Source of the DNA: Ruminococcaceae bacterium UBA7080
GTDB lineage: Bacteria > Bacillota > Clostridia > Oscillospirales > Acutalibacteraceae
NCBI GenBank assembly: GCA_002493595.1
Contig: DKZG01000006.1
Location: forward strand, 1-64,000
Direction of reading: 5' to 3'
DNA: 64,000 bases
In this document: positions 27,222 through 35,407 of the stretch, one piece after another
Numbering within the stretch: position 1 is the first letter of the stretch
Layout: each line of letters opens with the position of its first letter
Program-made: the position numbers and the translations under genes
The notes under the pieces: generated by a model
Databases searched by the model: none
Told to the model about the DNA's origin: nothing
Seen by the model: the letters and a program-made list of their open reading frames with translations, nothing else

Positions 27222-29825
27222 TTATTTCAGGCATGATTTTTGTGAAATTATATTTCGTATATCTTCCTCAGCCTGCTGCACCTCATATAAAAATTCTCTT
27301 GCAGACACACGAAGTGCTCCTCCTGCCAAAATAATAAGCTGTTCCATGGCATCCGAGGTAACCACACGCACCTTATGATTTTTTGCAAGCTTGTGGGATA
27401 CTTTTTCAATATACATATCAGCAGTTTCAGCTTCTTTGGTATAAACAATATTAATGTTATTTACCTTTTCTATATCTCTTGCATTGCCCTTGACCTTATA
27501 AGCGTCAAAAACAAGAATCACTTCACACCTTTTATATCCCTGATAATTGCACAAAATATTTATAAGCGTGTTTCTTGCACCGTCAATAGTATCATTCGAA
27601 AGTGCCTTAAGACTGTCCCATGAGAAAATTACATTATACCCATCAACAAGCAAATATTCCGTACCGTTATACTCTGAAATACTTGTCCTCTTGGCATTTT
27701 GCTTATGCTTTGCTTTATCATCGGATTTTGTAAAAGAAAAATGATTGCTGTCAGGACGATTTGAGCGATTTTTTATCGGGCCGTAGGTCTTCTCAAAAAT
27801 CTGCATCAGTTCTTTATCAAGAGCAAAAAGATTATCTTTATTCTTACAATTTAAAAAGGATATTTTATTCTTTTCATTGCTGCTGTTCTTCGCCGCAGAA
27901 AGAGTGCTTGGCAAATGCATATGACTCTTAACCTCGTTCCATTTGACGCAATATCCTGCACCATGTGAGCAAAAAACAGAATCACATGGATTGTCCGCAT
28001 CACTGTCACAATCATAAGCAATTTGCTTAATGACTTCCTCTGCATTATGACAGGGTTCATATCCTTTAAGACTGCAGGAAAGCCGGCCCCTGCCATGTGT
28101 ATATTGAATAACCTCTTTTGAATAATCATACATAGCGGCAACCGGAGCAGTACCGCAGATAACTGAAAAATCCCCAATTGTATCAGGCATATTGAAGCTG
28201 CCGTGCATACGCTGAATATCGGTCATGGCTCTGCCGACATTTTCAGACGGCACTTCCAATGTAAACGTATAAATCGGCTCAAGCAAAATACTGTCAGCCA
28301 TACGCAGCCCCTGTCTTACTGCTCTATAAGTCGCTTGTCTGAAATCGCCGCCCTCAGTGTGTTTGGCATGTGCCTTACCCGAAACAAGCGTTATTTCCAT
28401 ATCAGTCACGGGTGAACCTGTAAGTACACCTATATGTGTTTTTTCATATAAGTGAGTCAATATCAGTCTTTGCCAATTCTTATCAAGCAAATCCTCCTTG
28501 CAATCGGTTTTAAATATCAGACCGCTGTCTCTTTTTCCCGGTTTCAACAAAAGATGAACCTCGGCATAATGCCTGAGCGGTTCAAAATGGCCAACGCCTT
28601 CTGCTGTTTTGGAAATAGTCTCTTTATATATTATATTGCCTTTGCCAAAGGAAACATTTATACCAAAACGCTCTAAAATCACCGACTGCAGAATTTCAAG
28701 CTGAATTTCACCCATAAGCTGAACCTGTATTTCACCCAGGCGCTCATTCCATACAACTTTAAGCTGAGGGTCCTCACTTTCAAGAATCCTCATTTTTTCA
28801 AGCACTGTATGAGCATCAATAGCTTCAACTAACTCCAAGCGATACGTAAGTACAGGTTCCAAAACAGGCAAACCTGTATTTTTTTCTGTTCCCAAACCAT
28901 CACCGGGTAAAGCAAAGGTTATTCCGGTTACTGCACAAATTGTGCCTGCTTCAGCCTCATCAACAGTACGAAATTTATCACCTGAATATATCCGAATCTG
29001 GTTTACCTTTTCAGAATTCGAATTTTTATTTGACTTTACGATTTCCTTAACCTTCAAACTTCCTCCGGTAAGCTTTAAAAAGGTAAGCCTTTGTCCCTTG
29101 TCATTAGAAACCTTAAATACTTTTCCCGCAAAATCGCAGCCGTATTCGGGCATGGCCGTATAGCTGTATATACACTCTAAAAAATCTTCAATACCCGCCA
29201 ATTTAAGAGCAGAGCCGAACATACAGGGAAATATCTTCCTGCACTTGATGCAAGTTATAATATCCGACTTTGTCAGATATTCATTTTCATAATATGCATT
29301 CAAAAGTTCTTCATCACAAAGCGCAATATTTTCGTAAAATTCGCCTGCATCACTACCGGAAAAATCAATGCATGCGTCACTCAGCTTTGTTTGCAATTCA
29401 GACATCACATAGTTTTTATCAGCAGTGTCTAAATCCATTTTATTTATAAAAATAAAACATGGAACATTGTATTTGGAAAGCAGCTTCCACAGCGTAATCG
29501 TATGACTTTGTATACCGTCAGCTGCACTTATAACCAACACTGCATAATCAAGAACCTGAAGTGTGCGCTCGGTTTCGGCAGAAAAATCCACATGACCGGG
29601 GGTATCAAGTAAAGTAAATTCAGTATCTTTATAATTTAAAACAGCTTGTTTTGAAAAAATTGTTATTCCCCTGTCACGTTCAAGATAAAAAGTATCTAAA
29701 AAGGAATTTTTATGGTCAACTCTGCCAAATTTATTGATGCTGCCTGATTGATACAGCAAAGCTTCCGACAGTGTTGTTTTTCCTGAGTCAACATGAGCCA
29801 AAATACCGATAACAATTTTTTTCAT
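27222..29825 (-). CDS. TetM/EF-G-like ribosomal GTPase fused to a YacP/Rae1-type NYN nuclease domain
   Basis: This 867-residue protein has residues 1 to about 600 as a translational GTPase of the ribosomal-protection class: G1 AHVDSGKTT (10-18), RGIT (52-55), DTPGH (74-78), NKMD (128-131), then EF-G-like domains II-V, including LGEIQVQLMGEIQLEIL. A Cys/His-bearing linker (CDSVFCSHGAGYCVKW, about 614-629) leads to a C-terminal NYN domain (about 722-862) with LLVDGYNVIF (Asp728, Asn731), LVFDAYK (Asp774), KEAETADMYIEK and VVTSDAMEQ (Asp825), as in Rae1/YacP, a ribosome A-site mRNA nuclease. TetM itself is about 640 residues without such a domain. Tetracycline resistance should not be assumed; ribosome rescue or quality control is at least as likely (inference). 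Confidence 0.88.
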   Translation of the reverse strand: MKKIVIGILAHVDSGKTTLSEALLYQSGSINKFGRVDHKNSFLDTFYLERDRGITIFSKQAVLNYKDTEFTLLDTPGHVDFSAETERTLQVLDYAVLVISAADGIQSHTITLWKLLSKYNVPCFIFINKMDLDTADKNYVMSELQTKLSDACIDFSGSDAGEFYENIALCDEELLNAYYENEYLTKSDIITCIKCRKIFPCMFGSALKLAGIEDFLECIYSYTAMPEYGCDFAGKVFKVSNDKGQRLTFLKLTGGSLKVKEIVKSNKNSNSEKVNQIRIYSGDKFRTVDEAEAGTICAVTGITFALPGDGLGTEKNTGLPVLEPVLTYRLELVEAIDAHTVLEKMRILESEDPQLKVVWNERLGEIQVQLMGEIQLEILQSVILERFGINVSFGKGNIIYKETISKTAEGVGHFEPLRHYAEVHLLLKPGKRDSGLIFKTDCKEDLLDKNWQRLILTHLYEKTHIGVLTGSPVTDMEITLVSGKAHAKHTEGGDFRQATYRAVRQGLRMADSILLEPIYTFTLEVPSENVGRAMTDIQRMHGSFNMPDTIGDFSVICGTAPVAAMYDYSKEVIQYTHGRGRLSCSLKGYEPCHNAEEVIKQIAYDCDSDADNPCDSVFCSHGAGYCVKWNEVKSHMHLPSTLSAAKNSSNEKNKISFLNCKNKDNLFALDKELMQIFEKTYGPIKNRSNRPDSNHFSFTKSDDKAKHKQNAKRTSISEYNGTEYLLVDGYNVIFSWDSLKALSNDTIDGARNTLINILCNYQGYKRCEVILVFDAYKVKGNARDIEKVNNINIVYTKEAETADMYIEKVSHKLAKNHKVRVVTSDAMEQLIILAGGALRVSAREFLYEVQQAEEDIRNIISQKSCLK

Positions 29826-29928
29826 TTTCTCACCACACTTTTTTATATCATATCATATCAAAAGATAATTGTAAATCGTCATAAATTCACTATCCTTATA
29901 CCTTAAAAATTTTTTTATCTAATTTACT

Positions 29929-29984
29929 ATAACATATTGTATAACAAGTAAAATATTATATAATATGTTATTATGACATAACAT
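29929..29984 (+). promoter_or_regulatory. promoter with three ATAACAT heptamers, likely autoregulated
   Basis: TTGTAT (29937-29942), 16 bases, TATAAT (29959-29964). The heptamer ATAACAT occurs at 29929-29935 and 29978-29984 and in reverse at 29965-29971; the last two form an inverted repeat with a 6-base centre just after the -10 box. They are candidate operator sites for the ribbon-helix-helix protein encoded next. Confidence 0.6.
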
Positions 29985-30042
29985 TTGCAATGTGATATAT
30001 TTCCAGGAAACTATATGTTAAAATAGCAATGAGGTGAATATC

Positions 30043-30258
30043 TTGGCTGGTGAATTAATAATAGAAAAGAAAATATTAAAAGGCGATGACGGATATAAAA
30101 TTTTTTCACTGCGGGTTAAGGAAGAAACTGTAGATAAACTGGAAAAACTATCGCAGCAAACAAACCGTTCACGAAATGAATTAGTAAATATCTTTGTAGA
30201 ATACGGTTTGGAAAACTGTATAATAAACAACAACAATAAATACGGAGAAAATAAATGA
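30043..30258 (+). CDS. small ribbon-helix-helix (CopG/Arc-like) regulator
   Basis: This 71-residue protein starts at TTG 30043 with GAGGTGA (30031-30037) upstream; the GTG at 30034 lies inside that site. After a short lead, the sequence YKIFSLRVKEETVDKLEKLS followed by QQTNRSRNELVNIFVEYGLE has the beta strand, helix, Ser-Arg-Asn-Glu helix N-cap and second helix of an RHH protein. It overlaps the next gene by four bases (ATGA), so both are translated together. It probably represses its own promoter and binds the heptamers; this is inference. Confidence 0.75.
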   Translation: MAGELIIEKKILKGDDGYKIFSLRVKEETVDKLEKLSQQTNRSRNELVNIFVEYGLENCIINNNNKYGENK

Positions 30259-30917
30259 GAGGAAAAATTTCAAGCTTTTATAACAGTGCATTAAATCAAA
30301 CTAATTTTCCCAAAGATTTTATTAACGAGCATACACACATGCCGATAGGACAATCCTGTGAACAAAACGCAAATGAAAGCACCTTAATTAGATATGAAAG
30401 AGCTCGACTTTCACTTGAAGAAAATCTGACTATAAAAAATCCTAACACAAAAACAAAAATGGTACTGCTTTATCCAAGTGAAGATTATAATTGTTCAGCA
30501 TCGCTTCACACAGTCCCCAAAAAGGCAGTTATGCTTTTTGGCTCAAAATGTGATGACGGACATGCAATCGCTGTTTGCTCCGATTGTCTTTTAAAATTAG
30601 CACTGGTTTTACTTAAATATTATAAATCTGAAAAGTTTTACATATACAACAGAAATCAATGCATCCGTCTCACCGGGTGCAAGGACAGAGAAGAATGCTA
30701 TGTATGCAGAAATGACCACGGAAGGATGTTTAAACTCTGCTTTCACAAGCATCATCTTATATTTTGTGAAAAGTGTCTCATTGGTTTTATTCATCTCATA
30801 TTAACAGCCCCCACAACGGAGGCGCTGTACCCTAAACTGGCAAATGAATATATAAAGCTGCGGAAAAAACAACTGAATAAAAACCAAAAGAAAAAAGCCG
30901 TTTACATGGATGAGTAG
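30255..30917 (+). CDS. Cys-rich protein of unknown function with paired CxxC motifs
   Basis: I do not recognise this 220-residue protein. It has CSDC (about 108-111), CYVC (about 147-150) and CEKC (about 171-174), plus further Cys and His (CFHKHH at about 162-167), which suggests one or two zinc-binding knuckles. The ends are polar, with a Lys-rich C-terminus (KKQLNKNQKKK), so DNA or RNA binding is possible. Start codon overlap with the ribbon-helix-helix gene shows that they form a two-gene unit. No similarity to a toxin, nuclease or transposase motif was seen. Confidence 0.6.
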   Translation: MRGKISSFYNSALNQTNFPKDFINEHTHMPIGQSCEQNANESTLIRYERARLSLEENLTIKNPNTKTKMVLLYPSEDYNCSASLHTVPKKAVMLFGSKCDDGHAIAVCSDCLLKLALVLLKYYKSEKFYIYNRNQCIRLTGCKDREECYVCRNDHGRMFKLCFHKHHLIFCEKCLIGFIHLILTAPTTEALYPKLANEYIKLRKKQLNKNQKKKAVYMDE

Positions 30918-31223
30918 CACAAACAAGCAGAGCCTTTCAGCTTTGCCTGCACAGCGTGTTGACTCACCATGTAAATGGCTTAATTTAAAGTCTATATGTG
31001 TTAATCTTCAACTGCAATTTTGTGCAGTTCATTATGTATCGGTACTTCTCATACCGAATATAAAACATAAACACATATTTAATTTTACTTCCAAATATTA
31101 GCAGATACTTTTATTTCTGTCAATAAAATCAAGCAAAATATTTTTGTTTTAGTTTGTATAGGTCTGTGTGCATTTATAAAATGAAAATACTGTATAAAAT
31201 GTATCTCTGAAAATTTTTTAATT
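30918..31223. other. 306-bp gap without a supported gene
   Basis: AT-rich sequence between the Cys-rich gene and the convergent AraC gene. A 63-codon plus-strand frame overlaps the upstream stop but has no ribosome site or recognisable sequence. No clear hairpin terminator is seen. Confidence 0.6.
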
Positions 31224-32108
31224 TTATATTATTTTATTGATTTTTCGATATTCTTTAGGTGAAAGTCCCATTCTTTCTTTAAAGCATTTACCAAAATAGC
31301 TTTGATTATTAAAGCCTGTTTGAACAGCAATTTCCAATATTGTCAAATCTGTTTTAATAAGCAGTTTTTCAGCCTTTGATAATCTGAAATCCATAAGATA
31401 CTTATACGGCGTTGTGCCAAGTGTTTTCTTAAAACACCTCAAACATTCAGATTTGCTAACATTTGCACTTTTTGCCAAATCATTGAGTGTAATTTCATTT
31501 TTATAATTATCCTCAATACATTCAAGAAAACAGCGAGTTCGGATACTTAAATTACTTTCCTTATTTTTATTTGTTATTTTTGTGTTTTTAAGGATTTCAT
31601 ACCATATCTGCGATAATGTAAGAAGAGCATCATAACAATACATCTGACCTTTTTCCTGTTCAAGAGTAACAAGCTTATTTAGGTTATTTAAAACTTTTTT
31701 ATGCCACCCTGTTTTTTTATCAAAAGCAATCGTTGAAATTGCATTGTTTTCTGTAATACGGAATGTTAAATCCGCCGCCGGGCTGCCTGCATAAAATGAT
31801 AAAAAATACTCCGGAAAAATAAAGCTGTTATATGTGCATTTATCTATTTTATCAACAAAATGGACAATATTTTTATTGATGAAAATTCCTTCACCCCGTG
31901 ATATGATTTTTTCATCTGTAAGTGTTTTTACCGCTATTTTACCATCTGTAACATAAATAAACTGAAGGTCTGAATGCCAATGCATAGTACGGAATCCGGG
32001 ATTAAGAGGATACGATTTATCATTGATTACATTTAAAACAAGATATGGGAAATTTGTATCTTTATTCAGATTTACAGAATTAATAAATTCAGTATTCTTA
32101 TTTTTCAT
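31224..32108 (-). CDS. AraC-family transcriptional regulator with cupin N-terminal domain
   Basis: This 294-residue protein has an N-terminal cupin sensor (MHWHSDLQFIYVTDGKIAV, RGEGIFINKNIVHFV) and a C-terminal double helix-turn-helix (ITLNDLAKSANVSKSECLRC ... TILEIAVQTGFNNQSYFGKC, then FKERMGLSPKEYRK). The family usually senses sugars or small effectors. It is transcribed divergently from the alkylation-repair genes 112 bases away and might control them, but it lacks the Cys-based Ada sensor domain. It could equally act on distant sugar genes. Confidence 0.88.
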   Translation of the reverse strand: MKNKNTEFINSVNLNKDTNFPYLVLNVINDKSYPLNPGFRTMHWHSDLQFIYVTDGKIAVKTLTDEKIISRGEGIFINKNIVHFVDKIDKCTYNSFIFPEYFLSFYAGSPAADLTFRITENNAISTIAFDKKTGWHKKVLNNLNKLVTLEQEKGQMYCYDALLTLSQIWYEILKNTKITNKNKESNLSIRTRCFLECIEDNYKNEITLNDLAKSANVSKSECLRCFKKTLGTTPYKYLMDFRLSKAEKLLIKTDLTILEIAVQTGFNNQSYFGKCFKERMGLSPKEYRKINKII

Positions 32109-32220
32109 TTTTCACCTTTGACGATATATTTATAATATTTGATGATAATTTTATAGAATTTATAAAATTAAAACGATATAATTATACTACAATCCCGAAT
32201 CAATGTAAAGGAGGCGGAAA

Positions 32221-32910
32221 ATGTATTTTAATTACGGAGAAACGGAAATCAATTACCTGAAAAGCAAGGATAAAAAACTTGCAGAGATTATAGATAGAAT
32301 AGGTCATATAGACAGAGAAATTGATACCGACTTGTTTTCATCGGTTATTCATCATATTATCGGTCAGCAGATTTCCACAAAGGCACAGGCAACGATCTGG
32401 CGAAGAATGCAGGATACTCTCGGTGTCATAAATGCTGATACAATACTTACCGCAGGAGTGGACAAATTACAGTCTTTCGGTATGACCTTCAAAAAAGCTG
32501 AATATATTACCGATTTTGCGGCGAAAGTGCAAAACGGTGCTTTTGATCTGGAGGAAATCTGGAAAAAATCAGATGACGAGGCGATAGCGGAACTGTCTGC
32601 ATTACAAGGGATCGGCGTTTGGACTGCCGAAATGATTTTACTTTTTTGTATGCAGCGGCCCAATGTGTTCAGCTACGGAGATTTAGCTATTCTGCGTGGT
32701 ATGCGTATGGTGTATCACCATCGAAAAATTGACCGTAAACTGTTTGAAAAATACCGCAGGAGGTTAAGTCCTTATTGCAGTGCGGCAAGCCTGTACTTTT
32801 GGGCGGTAGCAGGCGGCGCTATACCCGAAATGAAAGACTACGCCCCGAAAAGGAGTAACAAGAAAAATGAATACACAAGAAAAATTACAGGCAATTCAAA
32901 ACAGGGATAG
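32221..32910 (+). CDS. alkA: DNA-3-methyladenine glycosylase II family (AlkA-like)
   Basis: This 229-residue HhH-GPD glycosylase removes alkylated bases. HHIIGQQISTKAQATIWRRM lies near the start of the fold, the hairpin LQGIGVWTAEMILLF at about 128-142, and the catalytic Asp154 in FSYGDLAILRGMRM. It lacks the N-terminal beta domain of E. coli AlkA, as is common in short bacterial forms. GGAGGCGGAA precedes the ATG. It is the first gene of a five-gene run and overlaps the next by 44 bases. Confidence 0.9.
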   Translation: MYFNYGETEINYLKSKDKKLAEIIDRIGHIDREIDTDLFSSVIHHIIGQQISTKAQATIWRRMQDTLGVINADTILTAGVDKLQSFGMTFKKAEYITDFAAKVQNGAFDLEEIWKKSDDEAIAELSALQGIGVWTAEMILLFCMQRPNVFSYGDLAILRGMRMVYHHRKIDRKLFEKYRRRLSPYCSAASLYFWAVAGGAIPEMKDYAPKRSNKKNEYTRKITGNSKQG

Positions 32911-33103
32911 TTCGTATGACGGCAAGTTTATTTATGGCGTTAAAACAACAAAGATCATATGCCGACCGGGTTGTTCTGCAAGAATGCCTCTTGAAAAGAA
33001 TATTGTGTTTTTTAGCACAATGGAAGAAGCAATACAAAAGGGTTATCGTCCTTGCAAAAGATGTAGACCCGAACAACTTTATCAATCACAGGAGGAAAGT
33101 TAA
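32867..33103 (+). CDS. stand-alone Ada N-terminal metal-binding (methylphosphotriester repair) domain
   Basis: This 78-residue protein consists only of the Ada Zn domain. Cys32, Cys36, Cys63 and Cys66 (IICRPGCSARMP, YRPCKRCRPEQ) repeat the 4-27-3 spacing of the four zinc cysteines of Ada, the first of which normally takes a methyl group from DNA phosphotriesters. The AraC-type DNA-binding and methyltransferase domains fused to it in Ada are absent. The methyltransferase is a separate gene two positions downstream. It may act as a repair protein or as a methylation-sensing partner of another regulator. It overlaps alkA, indicating translational coupling. Confidence 0.85.
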   Translation: MNTQEKLQAIQNRDSSYDGKFIYGVKTTKIICRPGCSARMPLEKNIVFFSTMEEAIQKGYRPCKRCRPEQLYQSQEES

Positions 33104-33454
33104 ATGAACATTATTGTACTTTTTGAAGTAACCGTAAAAGACGGAAAAATGGAAGATTATTTGAAAATGGCTGGCTCACTGAAAGACAGCCTTGCAAATG
33201 CAGAAGGATTTATCCGTTCAGAGCGTTTTTCCTCGTTAGCTACCGATGGAAAGATGCTGAGTATGTCAGTATGGGAGAATGAAGATTGTGTTTCAAAATG
33301 GCGTAATCTTGCCGCACACCGTATGGCGCAAAGTCACGGCAGAATGAATGATTTTGCAGATTACAAAATCACAGTTGTAACACCTGTCCGCACCTATACA
33401 ATGACAGACAGAACAGAAGCGCCGATAGATTCCAACGAATATTTAGAGGTGTAG
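33104..33454 (+). CDS. antibiotic biosynthesis monooxygenase (ABM) domain protein
   Basis: This 116-residue protein with a ferredoxin-like ABM fold has IIVLFEVTVKDGKMEDYLKM at the start and EGFIRSERFSSLATDGKMLS and SMSVWENEDCVSKWR in the middle, followed by HRMAQSHGRMNDFADYKI. Members act as small oxygenases or dioxygen-scavenging dimers on varied substrates. The start codon follows the stop of the Ada-domain gene directly (TAAATG). Its place inside an alkylation-repair operon suggests detoxification of a reactive compound, but the substrate is unknown. Confidence 0.78.
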   Translation: MNIIVLFEVTVKDGKMEDYLKMAGSLKDSLANAEGFIRSERFSSLATDGKMLSMSVWENEDCVSKWRNLAAHRMAQSHGRMNDFADYKITVVTPVRTYTMTDRTEAPIDSNEYLEV

Positions 33455-33458
33455 ACTT

Positions 33459-33992
33459 ATGGATTATACATATCATTATCAGTCGCCTTTGGGCGGCATC
33501 ACACTGTCAAGCAACGGAACAGAACTTACAGGACTTTGGTTTGACGGGCAAAAATATTTCGGAGATACGCTCCCGAAAGAATATAAAGAAAAGGCTTTGC
33601 CGATATTTGAGCAAACTGTCCGCTGGCTTGATATTTATTTCAGCGGAAAAGCGCCTGATTTCATACCGCCGCTATGTATGCTGACAACGCCGTTCCGCAA
33701 AGCGGTATGGGAAATTATGCTGACAATTCCATTCGGCGAAACAATGACCTACGGTGAAATTGCGGACAAGATTGCAAAACAAAAAGGAATTTCTAAAATG
33801 TCCGCACAAGCTGTCGGTGGTGCAGTGGGACATAATTCCATTTCGCTCATTATCCCTTGTCACCGTGTTGTCGGCACAAACGGCAGCTTGACCGGATATG
33901 CAGGCGGTATAGACAAAAAGGTGCAGCTTCTCACTTTGGAAAAAGCAGATATGTCGGATCTTTTTATTCCGCAAAAAAGTACAGCACCGTAA
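33459..33992 (+). CDS. ogt: methylated-DNA-[protein]-cysteine S-methyltransferase
   Basis: This 177-residue suicide enzyme removes the methyl group from O6-methylguanine. The acceptor cysteine is Cys134 in IIPCHRVVGTNGSLTGYAGG, the helix-turn-helix region is FGETMTYGEIADKIAKQ ... AQAVGGAVGHN, and the Arg finger lies in between. Length and layout are standard for Ogt/MGMT. It lies 4 bases after the monooxygenase gene, in the repair operon. Confidence 0.95.
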   Translation: MDYTYHYQSPLGGITLSSNGTELTGLWFDGQKYFGDTLPKEYKEKALPIFEQTVRWLDIYFSGKAPDFIPPLCMLTTPFRKAVWEIMLTIPFGETMTYGEIADKIAKQKGISKMSAQAVGGAVGHNSISLIIPCHRVVGTNGSLTGYAGGIDKKVQLLTLEKADMSDLFIPQKSTAP

Positions 33993-34008
33993 ATAAGGAG
34001 AAATGATT

Positions 34009-34797
34009 ATGAATATAAGCAATCAGATAAATACAATTCAAAAGTCCTTTAAAATACAGGCTGATTATTTCAATTCCGATAAATATCACTTATCAAAAGA
34101 AGATTATCTTGCATATATGATAAACAGAATTTCCCCGAAAACGACGGATAATGTTCTTGAGGTTGCAGCAGGAACCTGTATTTGTTCAAGGGCATTATCA
34201 AAATATGTTCATCATATTGCCAGCCTTGATATTACTGCTGATATGCTTACCGCAGGCAAAACAGAAAGTGAAAAAAACGGCATCAATAATATATCTTTTA
34301 TTAAAGGACTGGCAGAAGAATTACCTTTTTTAGATAACAGTTTTGATATTGTTATCTCCCGCCTCGCTTTTCATCATTTTGCTGATATTACGAAATGCTT
34401 CAAAGAAATGAAAAGAGTTTTAAAACCAAACGGAAAATTTGTACTTATTGATATGAGTGCTCAAAATGAGAAATTAAGGGAGAATATAGACAGAATTGAA
34501 AGAATGAGGGATATTTCTCACACTATGGTTTTAACCGTAAAAGAAATGAAAGATTTGTTTTCTTCCAATGCGATAGACCTGAAAATTCAGGAAAAGTCAA
34601 TTATTCCTGTTTCTCTTGAGGAATGGATGAATCTGACAAAGACCCCCGAAGTAATAAAGGATGAAATCCGCAGAGAAATGATGAAGGATATTGACGAAAA
34701 AATACAAACAGGCTTTTCGCCGTATTATAAAAATGATGAGATTTTCTTTAATCATCATTGGGTGTTTAATTTAGGAATTAAATCCTTGAACAATTAA
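34009..34797 (+). CDS. class I SAM-dependent methyltransferase (UbiE/MenG-like)
   Basis: This 262-residue protein starts at ATG 34009, for which AAGGAG has the right spacing; an ATG at 34003 is too close to it. Motif I is VLEVAAGTCICSRALSKY, in which the usual GxGxG is altered to AAGTC. Motif II is SLDITADML and the later strand is SFDIVISRLAFHHF, followed by LKPNGKFVLID. It methylates a small molecule of unknown identity. It is the last gene of the repair operon before a strong terminator. Confidence 0.87.
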   Translation: MNISNQINTIQKSFKIQADYFNSDKYHLSKEDYLAYMINRISPKTTDNVLEVAAGTCICSRALSKYVHHIASLDITADMLTAGKTESEKNGINNISFIKGLAEELPFLDNSFDIVISRLAFHHFADITKCFKEMKRVLKPNGKFVLIDMSAQNEKLRENIDRIERMRDISHTMVLTVKEMKDLFSSNAIDLKIQEKSIIPVSLEEWMNLTKTPEVIKDEIRREMMKDIDEKIQTGFSPYYKNDEIFFNHHWVFNLGIKSLNN

Positions 34798-34810
34798 TTG
34801 TCCATACAGA

Positions 34811-34854
34811 AAAAGATAGATATACTGCAAATTCACAGTATATCTATCTTTTTT
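34811..34854 (+). terminator. terminator of the alkylation-repair operon
   Basis: AAAAGATAGATATACTG and CAGTATATCTATCTTTT pair perfectly over 17 bp and are followed by further T residues. Confidence 0.93.
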
Positions 34855-34898
34855 GCTTAATTATTGTGAGTAAATTGAATGTAATTAAAAGGAATATA

Positions 34899-35261
34899 TC
34901 AAATTTCAAACACTATTTCTCTTGCCTGATTGGCAATATTATTCATTTTCTGCACCCATAGCATTTGATTTTCTGATTTTAACTGTTCGGTAATACCTTG
35001 TCTTTCAGTAAGCTGTTTAACTAATAAATCATATTGTTCTTTTGCCCTAATATCCATATCGTGCAGATACGAGTTTAGCTTACCACTTGTCAGCAAATTA
35101 TAGTAGATTACTCTATGGTTTTCTTTTAAATACTCCTTATGTCTTTGTCCCCAAAAGCCTATTTCATAATTTGTATCAACTGATATAAGTGCAGGAACTC
35201 TAACATCTCCAACACTAACATAACTACCGTTTAATTGTTCATATAATGATTTCTCTCTCAT
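34899..35261 (-). CDS. tnpV: TnpV-like transposon-encoded protein
   Basis: This 120-residue protein has the features of the TnpV family found on clostridial transposons: MREKSLYEQLNGSYVSVGDV, GFWGQRHKEYLKENHRVIYY, then LLTSGKLNSYLHDMDIRAK and a coiled-coil tail. The biochemical role of TnpV is not established. No transposase or recombinase adjoins it, so it is a marker of past insertion. It lies between the repair operon and the sigma-factor pair, in line with an acquired segment. Confidence 0.8.
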   Translation of the reverse strand: MREKSLYEQLNGSYVSVGDVRVPALISVDTNYEIGFWGQRHKEYLKENHRVIYYNLLTSGKLNSYLHDMDIRAKEQYDLLVKQLTERQGITEQLKSENQMLWVQKMNNIANQAREIVFEI

Positions 35262-35407
35262 CGCATAAATCTCCTTATCAATTAATTGTTAGATTTTCTG
35301 CAATATACTGTCTGATTATCATTACAAAATTAAATGCTTTTTGAAACCTTCCTTATCGCAACTATTCTTATCAAGGGTGTCCTAATTTAAGCTTCTTTTA
35401 CAAACAA

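Noticed and set aside
27222..29825. Calling the GTPase a tetracycline resistance gene
   Set aside because: The fused NYN domain and the divergent GTPase body set it apart from TetM/O/W. Resistance needs a direct test.
30910..31101. 63-codon plus-strand frame after the Cys-rich gene
   Set aside because: It overlaps the upstream stop, has no ribosome site and no recognisable sequence.
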